From NCBI GenBank assembly GCA_023055505.1, contig JALIRH010000002.1:868001-932000 (forward strand): a DNA stretch of 64,000 nt, given 5' to 3'. Each line of letters starts with the position of its first letter. Positions within the stretch are counted from its first letter, which is position 1. The DNA comes from Callipepla californica brunnescens (Eukaryota > Chordata > Aves > Galliformes > Odontophoridae). Below are positions 49,011 through 60,595 of this stretch, piece after piece. Both the position numbers and the translations under genes were made by a program. Below the pieces are notes generated by a model. That model did not search any database and was not told the DNA's origin. It worked only from the letters and a program-made list of their open reading frames with translations.

Positions 49011-51280
49011 ATAGGTCCTTGAGCTCTGTGTTAATTTTCTCTGATCACATTCTTCAGTCTTTCTCAGATAAAGGCGCATCTATGTCTCTCTCTCCAAGTG
49101 GCTAAAAGCAGATTCTAAGCATGGGAAGAACATAATCAGAGAGTGAGAATACAAGGAATTATTTTCCTGTAGTCTCTCACTGTTCAGCCATTTCTATCTC
49201 TGAGTGTCCCTAAGCCAAAAATGGTTTCTGTGTATTAGTAGCATCTGATGGATTTATCTTTCTTTCTATCCATTTATTCAATGAACTCATTTAAGCTTTT
49301 AGCATCTACCATATCCTAGGTCAACCTAACTACACTTTGAAAGACGAACCACCTGTTTGTGTTTCTTCTGACTCTATCTCCCATTGACCTCTCATCATCA
49401 CAATTTAGTAAACAGCACAATTAACTCTTACCCCTTGTCTTCAAGCCTCTCATGATATACTTCATCAAACACCATTAAGTTCCAAATGTGTAGATCAGCT
49501 TCTTAGTGAACCTGGAAGGCTTGGAAAGCACATTTGAGCTTTCAGGGTAAAACCTTTTCCTACTGTTCCCAGAAAACCCTGCTATCATGAATTGTTAGCA
49601 TGCAGAGATATTAGAACAAACTTGCAAGAAAAAATAGTTTGGGGAAACACAATCCAGACTGCCATTAAAAAGTAATATATGTTTTTACATTTTACAATGG
49701 TGACAGTCAGCTGCCTATTTACCTGACAGAATATGGGTTTTTTTGAGGTCTCTGATGTAAAGGATTGGCATTTGGAAAGCTGTAGTTGTTAAAAAATAAT
49801 ATACCTGTCAGCTGCTCTGAGTCAACCTGATGGATCTGAGCTAATAGGAAAACACACAAACTCAGATTAAAACCTTGGGAAAGTAAATTGAGATGGTAGC
49901 AAGTTTCAAAGGACACAGGGTATGTCAAAGAACTATAGCCTTGCCCTATAGGAACACCTGGGTTCTAGAATGAGCAGGAGCCATCACCTGATGCATAGCA
50001 CAGCTCAGAGTGTGCCCCCATTAAGTGTCCCAGTCTCTCACTTCCAGCTACAATGCTACTGGTTTTAACCTTTGTTTTAAAATTTCAATATCAGAGTAAT
50101 CATACAGAGAGTCATATAAAGTCTATAGACATTTATGGGTTGATATGCAACTGGCTGGAGAGGTGGTGGCAAAAAGGAAAGTGGAGAACACGTCCCTTAT
50201 TGATGAGAGTAACATGCCTGCTTCTTGTAGGATGTAATGGAATGATTGCTTTCCAAGAAAAACTGAGCATAAAAGCACAAGCATCTTCTGCAGGATCAAA
50301 ACAACACTGCATTGTCAGGACCAGCATTAGGGAATGCGACATGACTGTCAACTGTGTTGATTTACCCACCCTCCTAGAGGGCTTGGAGCAGAGGGCTGAA
50401 GCAAAATCAATACCCAAAATGAATGAGCACAATTGATTTGGACAACCAGTGCGTTAGGAAGAGTGAAGATCTCTTCCAGGGCAACCAGTTGGGTTGCTAA
50501 ACTGCCATTATGGGGAAAAGAGTTTCAGCCAAATTCACATTACTCTGTGAGAAATTGCCAGTCTAGAGGACTGGCATCAAAGCAGCCTTCCAGTTCTTCT
50601 CATTGCTAACTGGAAAATGATCATTTGCAGGAGTATACGTCCCTCATGCATACACATACAAACACAAACAAATGCATTGCACTTCAAATATTTCATCATC
50701 ATCAACAATTTGTTTCAAAACTCTCTCTCATGAGCTTCCCTGTGTTACAGCACCCACACAGATGAGATAATGACCATTGCTGAAAGAGAAATTTGCAGCC
50801 TTCTCTCTTTGTGAATAGTGTGTTTTCTCAGACCTTCCAGATGATTGCACTGATTGACAGATATGATTTTGCCGTTCTTGTGCATCTCAGCTTCTAACAG
50901 GGTTAGAAACATGGAAAAAAAAAACACCCCAAAAACAGCCTTCAGAAACTGAGAAACAGAGATAACTTAACAAATGAGTTTGAAAGAACATCCAAAGAAA
51001 GAAGTGGGTAAGAAAACTGCTCACCTTTTTTGCTTCCCACGGTGGAACTTATTTTCAGCCCTTCACCATCATTATTTTAAAGGCTTCCAGCTCTGCTATT
51101 GATTCTGTCAATGGGAAGCCTTCAACAGAAGAGTCACAGTCAATTATTTTGCCTCAAACTTTTGTCCTAACTAGAATTGTATCTGTCTCAAGTGTGAGAC
51201 AGTGTTGAAGATGTAACTGGTATGCCTGACTTGATGTCCAAATTCTTCCAGCATGCAATCTACACCTGAGGAAATGTTGG
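49011..51280. other. No gene supported
   Basis: Contains a region at 50053-50436 that is open on both strands (127 codons plus, 99 codons minus). It has no recognisable domain or splice support. Otherwise nothing. Confidence 0.4.
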
Positions 51281-51728
51281 AATCATAGAATGGTTTAGGT
51301 TGAAGGGGAAGGGAGGAAGGGGAACAGTGAGTTCATTGTCTCCCTCTCAGACAGTGGTGGTACACTGGCATGGCAGGAGATGTAAGAACAGCTCAGTAGT
51401 GAGACCAGTTCAATAATCTGGATGGAGAAAGGTCAAGGTGAATCATATAGGCCGTAACAACTTTCTAAAAGAGTCTCTGACAAACTCAACACTGGTGTGG
51501 TTCCAACCACCCTGACATGGGCAGGGTTGTTAATCACTAAATCAGTGTTCCCAGGGCCCCATCCAACCTGACCTTCAATACCTCCAGAGAGAGGCATTCA
51601 ATTCACAACTTCTCTGGGATACCTGTTCCAGCACCTCACCACCCTCTGAGTGGTGAGGTGCTTAAATCTATATTCTTTCAGTTTAAAGCCATTTTCCCTT
51701 GTGCTATCACTAGATCATGTAAAAAGTT
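51281..51728 (-). mobile_element. CR1 LINE interrupted by a 179-bp repeat
   Basis: The tail of an antisense CR1 is at 51281-51313 (AATCATAGAATGGTTTAGGT). The element resumes at 51500 with TTCCAACCACCCTGACATGG and runs to about 51728 through GGGCCCCATCCAACCTGACC and CACCTCACCACCCTCTGAGT. About 20 bp of expected CR1 sequence around the junction is missing. Between the halves lies copy 2 of the 179-bp repeat. Confidence 0.85.
51322..51500 (+). repeat. Unclassified 179-bp dispersed repeat, copy 2 (inside CR1)
   Basis: The partner of 48832-49010. Its position between two halves of one CR1 suggests it moved in after that CR1 was fixed. No target-site duplication is visible at its edges. The left flank has a purine-rich linker (GGGAAGGGAGGAAGG). 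Confidence 0.75.
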
Positions 51729-52322
51729 TTTTGGTTTTTTTTTGTAGAATGAAATTGTGGACTCCAGGAAGAACTTGTATATGTAAGCAATGCCAGCCAC
51801 TGTGAGATCATGTGCCCATCTCCTTGAGCCTAACATGTTGAAGTAGTAATTAGATAATAAATAATTAAGTGTTGAATAAAGTCATGAAAGAATTAGAGGA
51901 AGGGAAATCATGTGCAACAGAGAAATAATTACAGCTTAAATGAGCTCAGATTTTGTCATGATAGGCCAGGTTGTTGCTGTAACGTAGGCCAAGGAGAAAA
52001 GATTCTCAAAGGCAGGTTGTGCTTGCAGGGACCTTGGCATGCTGTCTAAGGTCACCTGTCTTGAACTTCTCAGTGAATGAAACTAGTTTAAAATTATTGA
52101 GAAGTCACAGCACACCTGATTCTCTAGCCAGATAGTTTGTATGCCTACTTTGGGTCTGCCTTTCTCAACACTTCATAGGATGTAACAGTTTAACATGTTC
52201 CATTCCTTTTAATGGCCCATAAATCAGATGCAAGAAACAGCAGAGGCTGGAATAGGTACAATATTTCTATGCACATCTCATACTTGAGAAGAAAACAGTA
52301 GCTTGCTCCACTTGTCCTTCCT
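51729..52322. other. No gene seen
   Basis: No supported feature before the CATC array. Confidence 0.4.
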
Positions 52323-52401
52323 TCCATCCATCCATCCATCCATCCATCCATCCATCCATCCATCCATCCATCCATCCATCCATCCATCCATCCATCCATC
52401 C
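52323..52401. repeat. (CATC)n microsatellite
   Basis: About 20 perfect tetranucleotide units, decaying over the next 33 bp (CACCTATTCAGCCACCTATC and similar). Open frames on both strands here (histidine-proline-serine-isoleucine on plus, methionine-aspartate-glycine-tryptophan on minus) are translations of the repeat. The array is probably polymorphic. Confidence 0.95.
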
Positions 52402-52434
52402 ACCTATTCAGCCACCTATCCAGCTATCCAACCA

Positions 52435-53566
52435 CAAGTGAAAAACACACCGCTAATCAAAAAGGCCAGTTTATGTATTGGCCTTTTCATCTATCTGCCC
52501 TCCTTCTCCTTCCATACATGCAAAGTAAGCATCTATTACAGAAGCAGAAATCTTCAGCAAAGCCAGTCACTGGAAACTCCTGTCATGTTAGAAACTAGTC
52601 TCCTTGGCATGTTCTACTGAAATAGCACTGATTCACTCCAGCACAACTCTTCCCATACACAAACCTCCTGGAGTAGCCCATGGCATGGGAATAGAAAAGA
52701 ATTTTCCAGTTCAAAGCTATCTGAAGGCTTGGTGGGAATTGCTAGGGCCTGTCGAGTGGACCTCCAGTTGAAATCTAGTAATAAAAAAGAGAAAGTGTAT
52801 GAGAATAAGTAAGAAGAAAGATTTGGAGAAGGAGAGATCTAATAGACAGCCTTGGTGTGATAAAAGAATTATCCAGCTGTAACAAGCAGGTTAAGCCACC
52901 TGAGGAACACAGTGAAACGTAGTAATAATATAGTTACTGGAGGGAGAGAAAGGAAAGGTGAAGGCTATTTTAGCTGAAATATTTAGACTGTCCTTTTGTA
53001 TGTCAGTTCCCTTCTAAAGTTCTGAATATACATCAGAGACCTCTGTCTTCCCATAATACATCCAGATAACCAGAAGCAGACTTAAAACACTGATTATGGC
53101 TCCTACGGCTCCTCTTTAACATAACTGAACACCCAGGCAGAGCAAAGAAACATGCATGGGGCTGTGTTTCAGGTGCCAGCATTCTCTGCCTAACTCTTCC
53201 TGATCCTTTCTGCCTGGAGATTCATGTAGTAGAAAGCAGCTGATGTACAAGGTAAGATGAAAGAGTCTGGAATTGATGTAGAGAAGTTCACAGGTACAGA
53301 CTAGCTTGGGGCAAGTTGTTTGGCTTTAGAGCTGCTGATACAAATCAGGGTTAAATTTTGATCAGGATACAAAGGTATGTTTCAAAACATGAAAAGCACC
53401 CTGGCAAATAATTTTAGGAGCTAGTGACCAGATCCACCTATTTGACAAATTTCAAGGTACAGAAAATATGACACAATACTTAAAAGTAAAGGAAACTTCA
53501 TGGTTATTTCCTAAGGATTATTTTTGCCTTTACTACTCATTATTTTTGCCCTTATTGCTTATCATC
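52435..53566. other. No gene seen
   Basis: No supported gene or transposon in about 1.1 kb. Confidence 0.4.
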
Positions 53567-53694
53567 CTTGAAGATGTTCAAGAAATATGTAGATGTAGCA
53601 CTGAGGAATGTGGTTTAGTGGGCATGGTGGTGATGGATTGACGGTTGGAATTGACGATCTTCGTGGTCTTTTCCAACCTTAATGATTCCATGAT
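53567..53694 (+). mobile_element. CR1 LINE 3' fragment
   Basis: Plus CR1: CTTGAAGATGTTCAAGAAAT, TAGTGGGCATGGTGGTGATG, TTTTCCAACCTTAATGATTC then CATGATAA. A typical galliform-type tail. Confidence 0.9.
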
Positions 53695-55678
53695 AACAAG
53701 TTTGCTAGAAGACTCTTAAATGTACGTAGTATCTTTTGAATTAAAAACAACACAAAACAAAAAAAGATGATTTATTTTTCAGAAAAATCACAGTCTAAGC
53801 TTGCTGCAGGTGACCTAAGGCTAAGGAGTAACTTTACAGGTCTTACTTTTATACCATTTTTTTAATACATGTACCTTTTTTCATGATAGAAGAAATCTGT
53901 GGTTCAAGAATTTATTTCCTCTATGGGAAGAAGAGTATCTAGATTCATTAACTGGAATTTTTCATCTACGATGTGATACAGTCCATTAGAAAAGAAAAGA
54001 GAGAAAAGAGAGAAGAGGGAGAAGAGAGAAAAGAAAAAAGAGTGTGAGAGGGAAAAACAAAATGAAACAAACAGGGAGTAATGCCATCAAGGTTAAAAAA
54101 AAAAAAAAGGCCAAAAGCTGACATCACACTGGAAAAGAATTGTCTTATAATATATTCTCCTTATTCCAAATTGCAGTACATTTTCAAAGACTGCAACTTT
54201 CTTTTAAAACTACTGGCAGAAACTCATCTTGCCTTTACCTGGAACCACTGAGAATCTCCATATGATTATTTACTGTGCACTGGGAGCAGAAAAAGGAAAT
54301 TTAAATGTTAATGCCATCTGTAGCTGAACTTCATCAAATCTTGGTGGAATCTGCCTTGTTTTAAAATTACCATCTCTGTTTATTTCTGTGTTTATACAGA
54401 GTGCACTCTATCTGTTTATCCAAAGAAAATAAATAAAAGTGATAATAATAATAAGTTAAAGTGCCTAATCAAGGTAAATAAATGTTTTCTTCATGATGAA
54501 AAAAAAAAAATGAAGAAGTTTGCTAAGAGCTTTTAAATCCATTGGAGAGGAGAGGAAAGGGTAGGGAAGGAAAGGAGTAAAATAGAATAGAAACACTGTT
54601 AAGATGAAGTAATGAAAGGGATCTGAATGGGGGAAACCCAATTTTGGATGTCATTGTTCAGAATTCTAAAAAATACAGCACACTTTAGGATCAGCCTGGG
54701 AGCAGGGAACTTCAAGTATATTAAATGACTGCATTTCATTATCTAGATGTCAGTCATAGCACTAGTTAAAACTTCAAGCAGGCTTTTAGTATAAACACTC
54801 ATTAAACTGAGAGAAGAAAATGGATAATTGTGATCAGTGCTGGAGAGAGTTAGATCTTTTCTGTGTCTTTAATTACTTATGCAGTCAACAAATGATGCTA
54901 CGTTTCCACACGCTCCCTTTTATGACATGTTCAAAGATGATCTCAGTTGCTTCTGTTTTTCTACTTGGAAATACCACAAGGAGTTTACTCTGTTTGTGCA
55001 TTAGCCCATAAAAACTGATTCACAGGAGAACATAAAGTCAACACCAAACAGAGTTTGAAAGGTTTAACAACTTTTATGCTTAGTCAATAATTTGATGTTT
55101 CTCAAGAAGACTGAGTTTAGGAGCTGTGCCAAGACTCTTCAGATGAAAGGTGCCTTGGCAAACAGCTGTAAAACTAGATAATGCAGTGGCTACACTGCAA
55201 CGTTTCCAGCTCAGACAAAGCATACTCTGCAGAACAGGGACGATGTGTGTTCAAGAGATTTGGTATGTTAATGTGCTGCCAAATGTTTTCAACTCAAATA
55301 CTAAGTGAGATACTGTGCAAGTAATGAGTAAATTTGGGAGGTATTGTGCCCTGGCTGTGGCTGCTACAAACGTGACACCAACAGAAGAATGCAGCATGGC
55401 CAGTAAATTCTTTCAAGGACTGCAATCAATAAGTTGACAAGGACTTTTAGTCCTCAGCATCTCTGCCAGAGCGGGAATTATTCTGCAATGTACATGGCAT
55501 AGTCCATATATTCACCTTTGTTGTTGATACCTATAGACAACTACAGGAGATCTTGTTGTCCAACAGGCCTGAGATGTGGTGGATGGGGCTACTTCAGTCA
55601 CCTCCTCCATCCCTGCAAGATTCAGTGGTGTTGTGAATATGACGTAGATTACTTTTATCCTCTGTGAATAACTATGTA
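53695..55678. other. No gene seen; purine tracts inside
   Basis: Contains the purine tract at 53987 and a second GGA-rich stretch at 54543-54590. No exon or transposon was recognised. Confidence 0.4.
53987..54062. repeat. Purine-rich (GAGAAAA)n tract
   Basis: About 70 bp of almost pure A/G on the plus strand built from AGAGAAAAG-like units. Confidence 0.85.
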
Positions 55679-55783
55679 GGTCGCTCTGAAAATAATGCCT
55701 CCTATTTATTACCATGGAAACTACGACAGATGCAAAGAGCACAATAACATAATTTGATAAAGGAAGTTCTCAGCTACAGAACG

Positions 55784-55934
55784 CTATTTTTCAACGTAGT
55801 CACCATCATTAGATATGCATTTTCACCAGTGATGAACAACAGCCTGCATGATGAGCTCTTAAAAATACGCCCCAGTGGAGGTGACCCACTGTTTCACAGC
55901 TCCTGTGACGGCGCCATTGCTAGGAAAGTGTTGT
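55784..55934 (-). pseudogene. Mariner transposase C-terminal remnant
   Basis: In one minus frame this reads SNGAVTGAVKQWVTSTGAYF, a stop, then MQAVVHHW, a stop, and KCISNDGDYVEK before the terminal stop. The GDYVEK ending is a well-known feature of mariner transposases. Intact transposase cuts and pastes the element at TA sites. This copy has two in-frame stops and lacks the upstream DNA-binding and DDD catalytic parts. Confidence 0.8.
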
Positions 55935-55987
55935 CAATGCAGTCCAACTTTTCTTGTGCTAGCATTTAATTTTTTTTTCAAGTTTCG

Positions 55988-56244
55988 CTAGGGGAGGTTT
56001 AGGCTGGATATAAGAAAACACTTATTTATTGAAAGGGTCATTAAGCACTAGAATAGGCACGCCAGAGAAGTAGTTGAGAAACCATCCCTGAATGCATTTA
56101 AAATATATCTGGATGTTGTGCTCAGGGACATGATTTAACATTGAGTTGTTAGAACTAGAGTAGTATGGTTAGGTTGCAGTTGGACTTGATAATCTTGAAG
56201 GTCTTTTCCAACCTGAGCAATTTCATGATTCTATGATTTTATCT
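55988..56244 (+). mobile_element. CR1 LINE nested in the mariner element
   Basis: Plus CR1 with GGGGAGGTTTAGGCTGGATA, AGAAACCATCCCTGAATGCA, TTGGACTTGATAATCTTGAA, TTTTCCAACCTGAGCAATTT and CATGATTCTATGATTTTA. It sits between the two mariner ends and therefore inserted after the mariner (or together with loss of its centre). Confidence 0.9.
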
Positions 56245-56346
56245 TTTGTGTGACAGAAACGTTCAACCTCCATTGCTGCACCATCTGCCTCTGGTGTCAC
56301 GTGCCAACACAATAAAATAGGAGGCATTACTTTCGGAGCAGCCCTC

Positions 56347-57353
56347 TCACATCAATATTCGGAAAAACAGCGGTAGAAACGGTGGTGGCATCACCTTTTT
56401 CTGAACTGTAACTGTAACTCAGCCCATGTGAAATGGAATGAACAACTACAACGCGTAAAAAACAGAGCTGGTTATCAGACACCTTTGCTTTTGATAACAA
56501 CTTACACACTGACAGCATTTAATAGCTCAGATGACACTGTTTAGTTCTTGGGTGCCTCAGCTTGATTCCATAGACAGAGGAAAAGAAAGACAGGAAAAAG
56601 CACTTATCTGTCATGTGTATATGCAACAGTGCCAATGTTTGTTTGGAAACTTACAAACCACGTACAATGCCATATAAATTAAGTTGTGTAGCCTTGAATG
56701 CAAGGAATGGGAAAAAGAAAAAAAGGGGACTCTTTTCCTTCCTTTGGAGAAGTTTTCCTCATCTGGATATCTGACAACAGTGCCAGGTTTGAGTTGTGGG
56801 ATGCACATTTTACCTTGCAGACTGTCCTAGTGGTTTCAAAGCAGCTTAGTAGCTCTTAATGCAGACTGCTGAAAACAGCTCATGGTGAGAAGTACTTGTT
56901 AGCCAAAGACATGTCAACATCTCCTTACTCTGGATGGTAGAATTATTGGATTGAGACTTGGTGGTCTCTGCAGAAAATCCCAGCTCCCTTATCTCACTAA
57001 TTACAGACGTAAAATAATGGAAACAGCCCAGACTAATTTTCAATAACGGTAACTGTAATTTTTGATTAAACTTCTTCATTTCTCTCAGCTGTAAGGCAGG
57101 AAAATCAATCATAGCTCCACATATTTGCTTTTAGATCAGAAAAAACTAAAGTACAATTATCCCTTGGAAAATGGCTCCTGCATTTGTAGCAAGCACTGAA
57201 ACTGTGGGGAAATGTTCCTGTTGGCTTTTTGTTCACAGAGTGCTCTGAAAGGTCGGTGTACTCTGGAAGATATGAATGGGTCATGGACTTTTCACTAAAA
57301 TTACATCTAAGTTATAGTTCAGCTTTGTGAATATTCCATGCCTGGGACCTTCA
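56347..57353. other. No gene seen
   Basis: No supported gene or repeat. The small minus frames (56611-57112) lack any recognisable domain. Confidence 0.4.
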
Positions 57354-57452
57354 CTGGAAGAGGCTGCCAGGGTAACTTGTGGGAATCGCTGTCCCTGTAG
57401 GTTTTCCAGAGGCATGTAGATGTGACACTGAGGGCCATTTTTTAGTCGACAG
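57354..57452 (+). mobile_element. CR1 LINE fragment without its tail
   Basis: Plus CR1: TCACTGGAAGAGGCTGCCAG, GTTTTCCAGAGGCATGTAGA and TGTGACACTGAGGGCCATTT, then similarity stops before the octamer tail. Either a 3' deletion or heavy decay. Confidence 0.75.
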
Positions 57453-59186
57453 GTTCCAGTTCTCCAGCCCAGAAGAAAATATTTTCATACTAGATGTACT
57501 ACATACCACGTGGCAGAGAAAAACTGCATACAAATAGCATTTCCTACAAGCAAGGAAACCAAGGGGGTTATTAAATGAACACATACTGCATTTTTTAAAT
57601 CTTGTCATTTTAGATCTTATCTCATGATTTTTGAATGTTGGTGGATGGCCTAATTCTAAGTACCTGTCTTTGCAAACAGATGGATGAACCATTTTCTGTG
57701 TGGCAATACACATTTAGTTCTTACTACTGCTTTCACAGGAAGATCTTGTACAGACGCATACTGCTTATAGTACTGAGCAGTTTTCTTCCAAGCAGGTATA
57801 TTCAACACTGTTCATGTTTGTAATATCTCTTCTAGAGACTCTTTCCCCATTATTAATGACTGATTTCACCTTTCTATACTTTTAAAGATGTTAGTAAATG
57901 GTTCTATCTGTATATGGGGAGAGAGAATGATAGATGAGGCAGTCTAGCTGATTACTAGTTACAGCACATTATTAATTGTAAGAAAGGGTAAAATAGGTTG
58001 ACTCGATTACACAGAAACCTGTTTTTTCATTAGTCTGCTGCAGAAAATGACCCTGCAAAGTAATGCATGGGTGAGACCTTGCAATTCAGTTTTGCCTCTT
58101 CCTTCGTGTCATTTTGCTTTCTTGGAGCTTTCCCCAAAAGCCAAGCCTCCTAACAGAGCATGCTTTTCCTCTGTTACCAAGCGTTCCTGGAGGTATGTAC
58201 AATGAGGTATGGACAGGTCTTATTTACACTGCAAGCCCCAGGGTACTCATCTGGCTCTTCTACAGACTTTAGTTTTGTGGAACCATGGGATTACCCAAAA
58301 ATCTGAGCTGAGGTTTTTAGGGATGTTTCTCATGCATGTACCTGGAGAAAATAATTTGAAGAAATCAGAGTGAGCAAAATCAAGAAAAGAAGCTGTCTGG
58401 GTTATTAGATTCAGTAGCAGCAGCCTTAGCATCCTCTGGGTTTCAAAGTAGTCTTATGCCTGAGGTAGAAGCCATTATGGTCAGGGACCTCAGGGGTAGA
58501 AAATATGATGCAAATGCCAGAAAAGCAACACAATAGTGCTCTTCTACTTGTAGCAGTAGAGTGTCAGATAGAACAGCAGACATTCATTCCTGATTCTTCC
58601 TTGAAGCCTTTTTTTAAACTTTCTCTTAATCATTTTAATACGGGTATCAAAAAGTGGGGAAATGAACAGTAGTTTTCTAATGCTTTGCAAGAGTTTGGGA
58701 AATGCCTAGCAAGTTCACAGAACAATGAATAACCAAAACATCAGCTCTTCGGTCTGCCATTCCTGCTGATCCATCTGGGTGTTCCTACATAAATACTCAC
58801 TTACCATTGGGAAAACAGCATACATTTATACACAAATAATACCATATTTTTCCTAAGGTGAGTAGGCTGCACCACTTTACCTTTCCTAGCTTACATTCTT
58901 CTCCTCCTGTGATGGCGATGTGCATGAGTGCTGTAACAAATCTGACCAGAATGGTTTCACTATAGTGGAAGATAATCCTCAGCTCATTCTCATGCGATTT
59001 AAGAAGTGTTTTTGAAAACAATTTGAGAGATAACATGGATCTGCTGACTGCAAAGAACAGCATGAGCATATAAATCACTGTGATAAAAACTGTGGGGAAA
59101 AACAAGAATACAGAGTGACTGGTAGCATTTGAATGTTGGGAAGTGGATGATCCTCCAGAAAAAAAAAGTATTATTTAACACATAAT
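57453..59186. other. No gene seen
   Basis: No recognisable repeat or supported exon. Confidence 0.4.
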
Positions 59187-59376
59187 GTCATAGAATTGGT
59201 AAGGTTTGAAATGACAATAGAAAGAAATACAATCAACAAATCCAACCATCAATCCATCATAATCATGCCCACAAATAGAATCATAGAATCATCGAGGTTG
59301 GAAAGGACCTCCAAGAACATCAAGTACAACCATCAGCCCATCACCACCATGCCCTCTAAATCCCTCTGTGCCATTT
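59187..59376 (-). mobile_element. Two adjacent antisense CR1 3' ends
   Basis: A diverged unit (TGTCATAGAATTGGTAAGGT, CCAACCATCAATCCATCATA) is followed at about 59274 by a cleaner one (AATAGAATCATAGAATCATC, GAGGTTGGAAAGGACCTCCA, CATCACCACCATGCCCTCTA). The downstream unit looks younger. Confidence 0.88.
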
Positions 59377-60253
59377 GAGCAGCATCATAGTGGAATTGCA
59401 TAACACCAAATGCTTTTGTCCTCAGCTTCTGGGGTTGACTGAAGTGAGACAGTGAGGTGCAAGCAGAAGGGATTTAGAGTTGTATTAGATTCTGATACAG
59501 AGAAAACAAACATTTGGTTGGGTGGAGTTGGGTAGCGTGGGACTCAAGAGCTCATTTTATGGATCCCTTCTAACTGCAAGGTGTTTTTCATGCTATTCTG
59601 TGGCTAGGTAGGCATTATAAATCTGGGTAGGGAAAGCTTACTGTGTTCCAGTATTTTATTAATGCTTCTGGACATTGTCAAAGGCTTTGAGATTCCAATT
59701 GGTTCATTTCTAGAGAAAACAGTCTAGGCAGCCTTAGGTCTGCCTCTGTATACCATATTCAACAAAAAAGAAAAAAGTATCTATACCTAATGGTAGGTTA
59801 GATTGGAATTCCTTGAGCTACCTGCTTATGCTGCTACAGTTATGGGAGATCTAGCCAATACAGTAAATGAAGTAAACAGTACAAATCATCTGATGAAATA
59901 TAGGCAATTACCTTTGTGTGAGGGGATAGTACATCAAACTTCACTGTCTCTAACGAGACACAGCAAGGAACTGTAAAGGGTGACTTCCTATACAAATCTA
60001 TATCCAGGTCAAAGAAACCTGATCTTAGACTGCATTCACCAACCACAGAGAGAAAAACTATACAAAAAGTCAGCATCTCCAGTAAATGTCTCCCAGAATG
60101 TATTTTCTCCATTAGTTTGCACAGAGGTGACAGGATGGATGAACACATCCTGTCATCTCTGCATGAAGTAAAGTGAAAGGTATCTTCCTCCTCCCCCAGC
60201 TGTAAAAAACTCCTGAATCCAGTGCTCTCTTCCATAAGTTTTCCAATACAGTA
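59377..60253. other. No confirmed gene; contains an unrecognised open frame on minus
   Basis: The minus strand is open for 131 codons at 59840-60235. Inside it, 59912-60029 is bounded by plausible splice signals (pyrimidine-rich acceptor ending GCAG, donor AAAG/GTAATT) and reads FFDLDIDLYRKSPFTVPCCV among other residues. I recognise no family, so no exon is called. Confidence 0.3.
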
Positions 60254-60595
60254 ACAGAATCATAGAATGGCTTAGGCTGGAGGACCATCTAGTTCCAACC
60301 ACCCTGAAATGGGCAGGGTCGCCAGCCACCAGATCATGCTGACCAGGGCCTCATCCAACCTGGCCTTGAACACCTCCAGGGATGGGGCATCCACAACTTC
60401 TCTGGACAACTTGTTCCAGTGTCTCATCACCCTCTGAGTAAAACATTTTTTTCCTAAAATCTAACTCTTTCAGTTGAAAGGCATTCCCCCTTGCCCTGTC
60501 ATCATCAGATCATGTAAAAAGTTGGTCTACCGCTGCTTGTAAGTTCCCTTTGAGTTGCCAAAAGCTGCACTGAGATGCTCGCAGAGACCACTCTT
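60254..60595 (-). mobile_element. CR1 LINE, 0.34 kb
   Basis: Antisense CR1: CAGAATCATAGAATGGCTTA, AGTTCCAACCACCCTGAAAT, CCTTGAACACCTCCAGGGAT, AACTTGTTCCAGTGTCTCAT and CCCTTGCCCTGTCATCATCA, then into the GCTTGTAAGTTCCCTTTGAG region. Confidence 0.93.

Larger units (their letters stand above)
55679..56346 (-). mobile_element. Mariner DNA transposon remnant (Galluhop-like), disrupted by CR1
   Basis: The left end reads GGTCGCTCTGAAAATAATGC and the right end, in reverse complement, GGGCTGCTCCGAAAGTAATG. Both continue CTCCTATTT, giving terminal inverted repeats of about 30 bp. A TA dinucleotide precedes the left end, as expected for mariner; the right TA has been lost. On the minus strand, just inside the left end, is a decayed mariner transposase C-terminus with KCISNDGDYVEK and a stop. 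Only about 400 bp of mariner sequence remain, so the catalytic region is gone. A CR1 lies in the middle. The ends resemble the chicken Galluhop/mariner1_GG family as I remember it. Confidence 0.85.

Noticed and set aside
52190..52620. Frames translating to MDGW or HPSI repeats
   Set aside because: They are translations of the CATC microsatellite.
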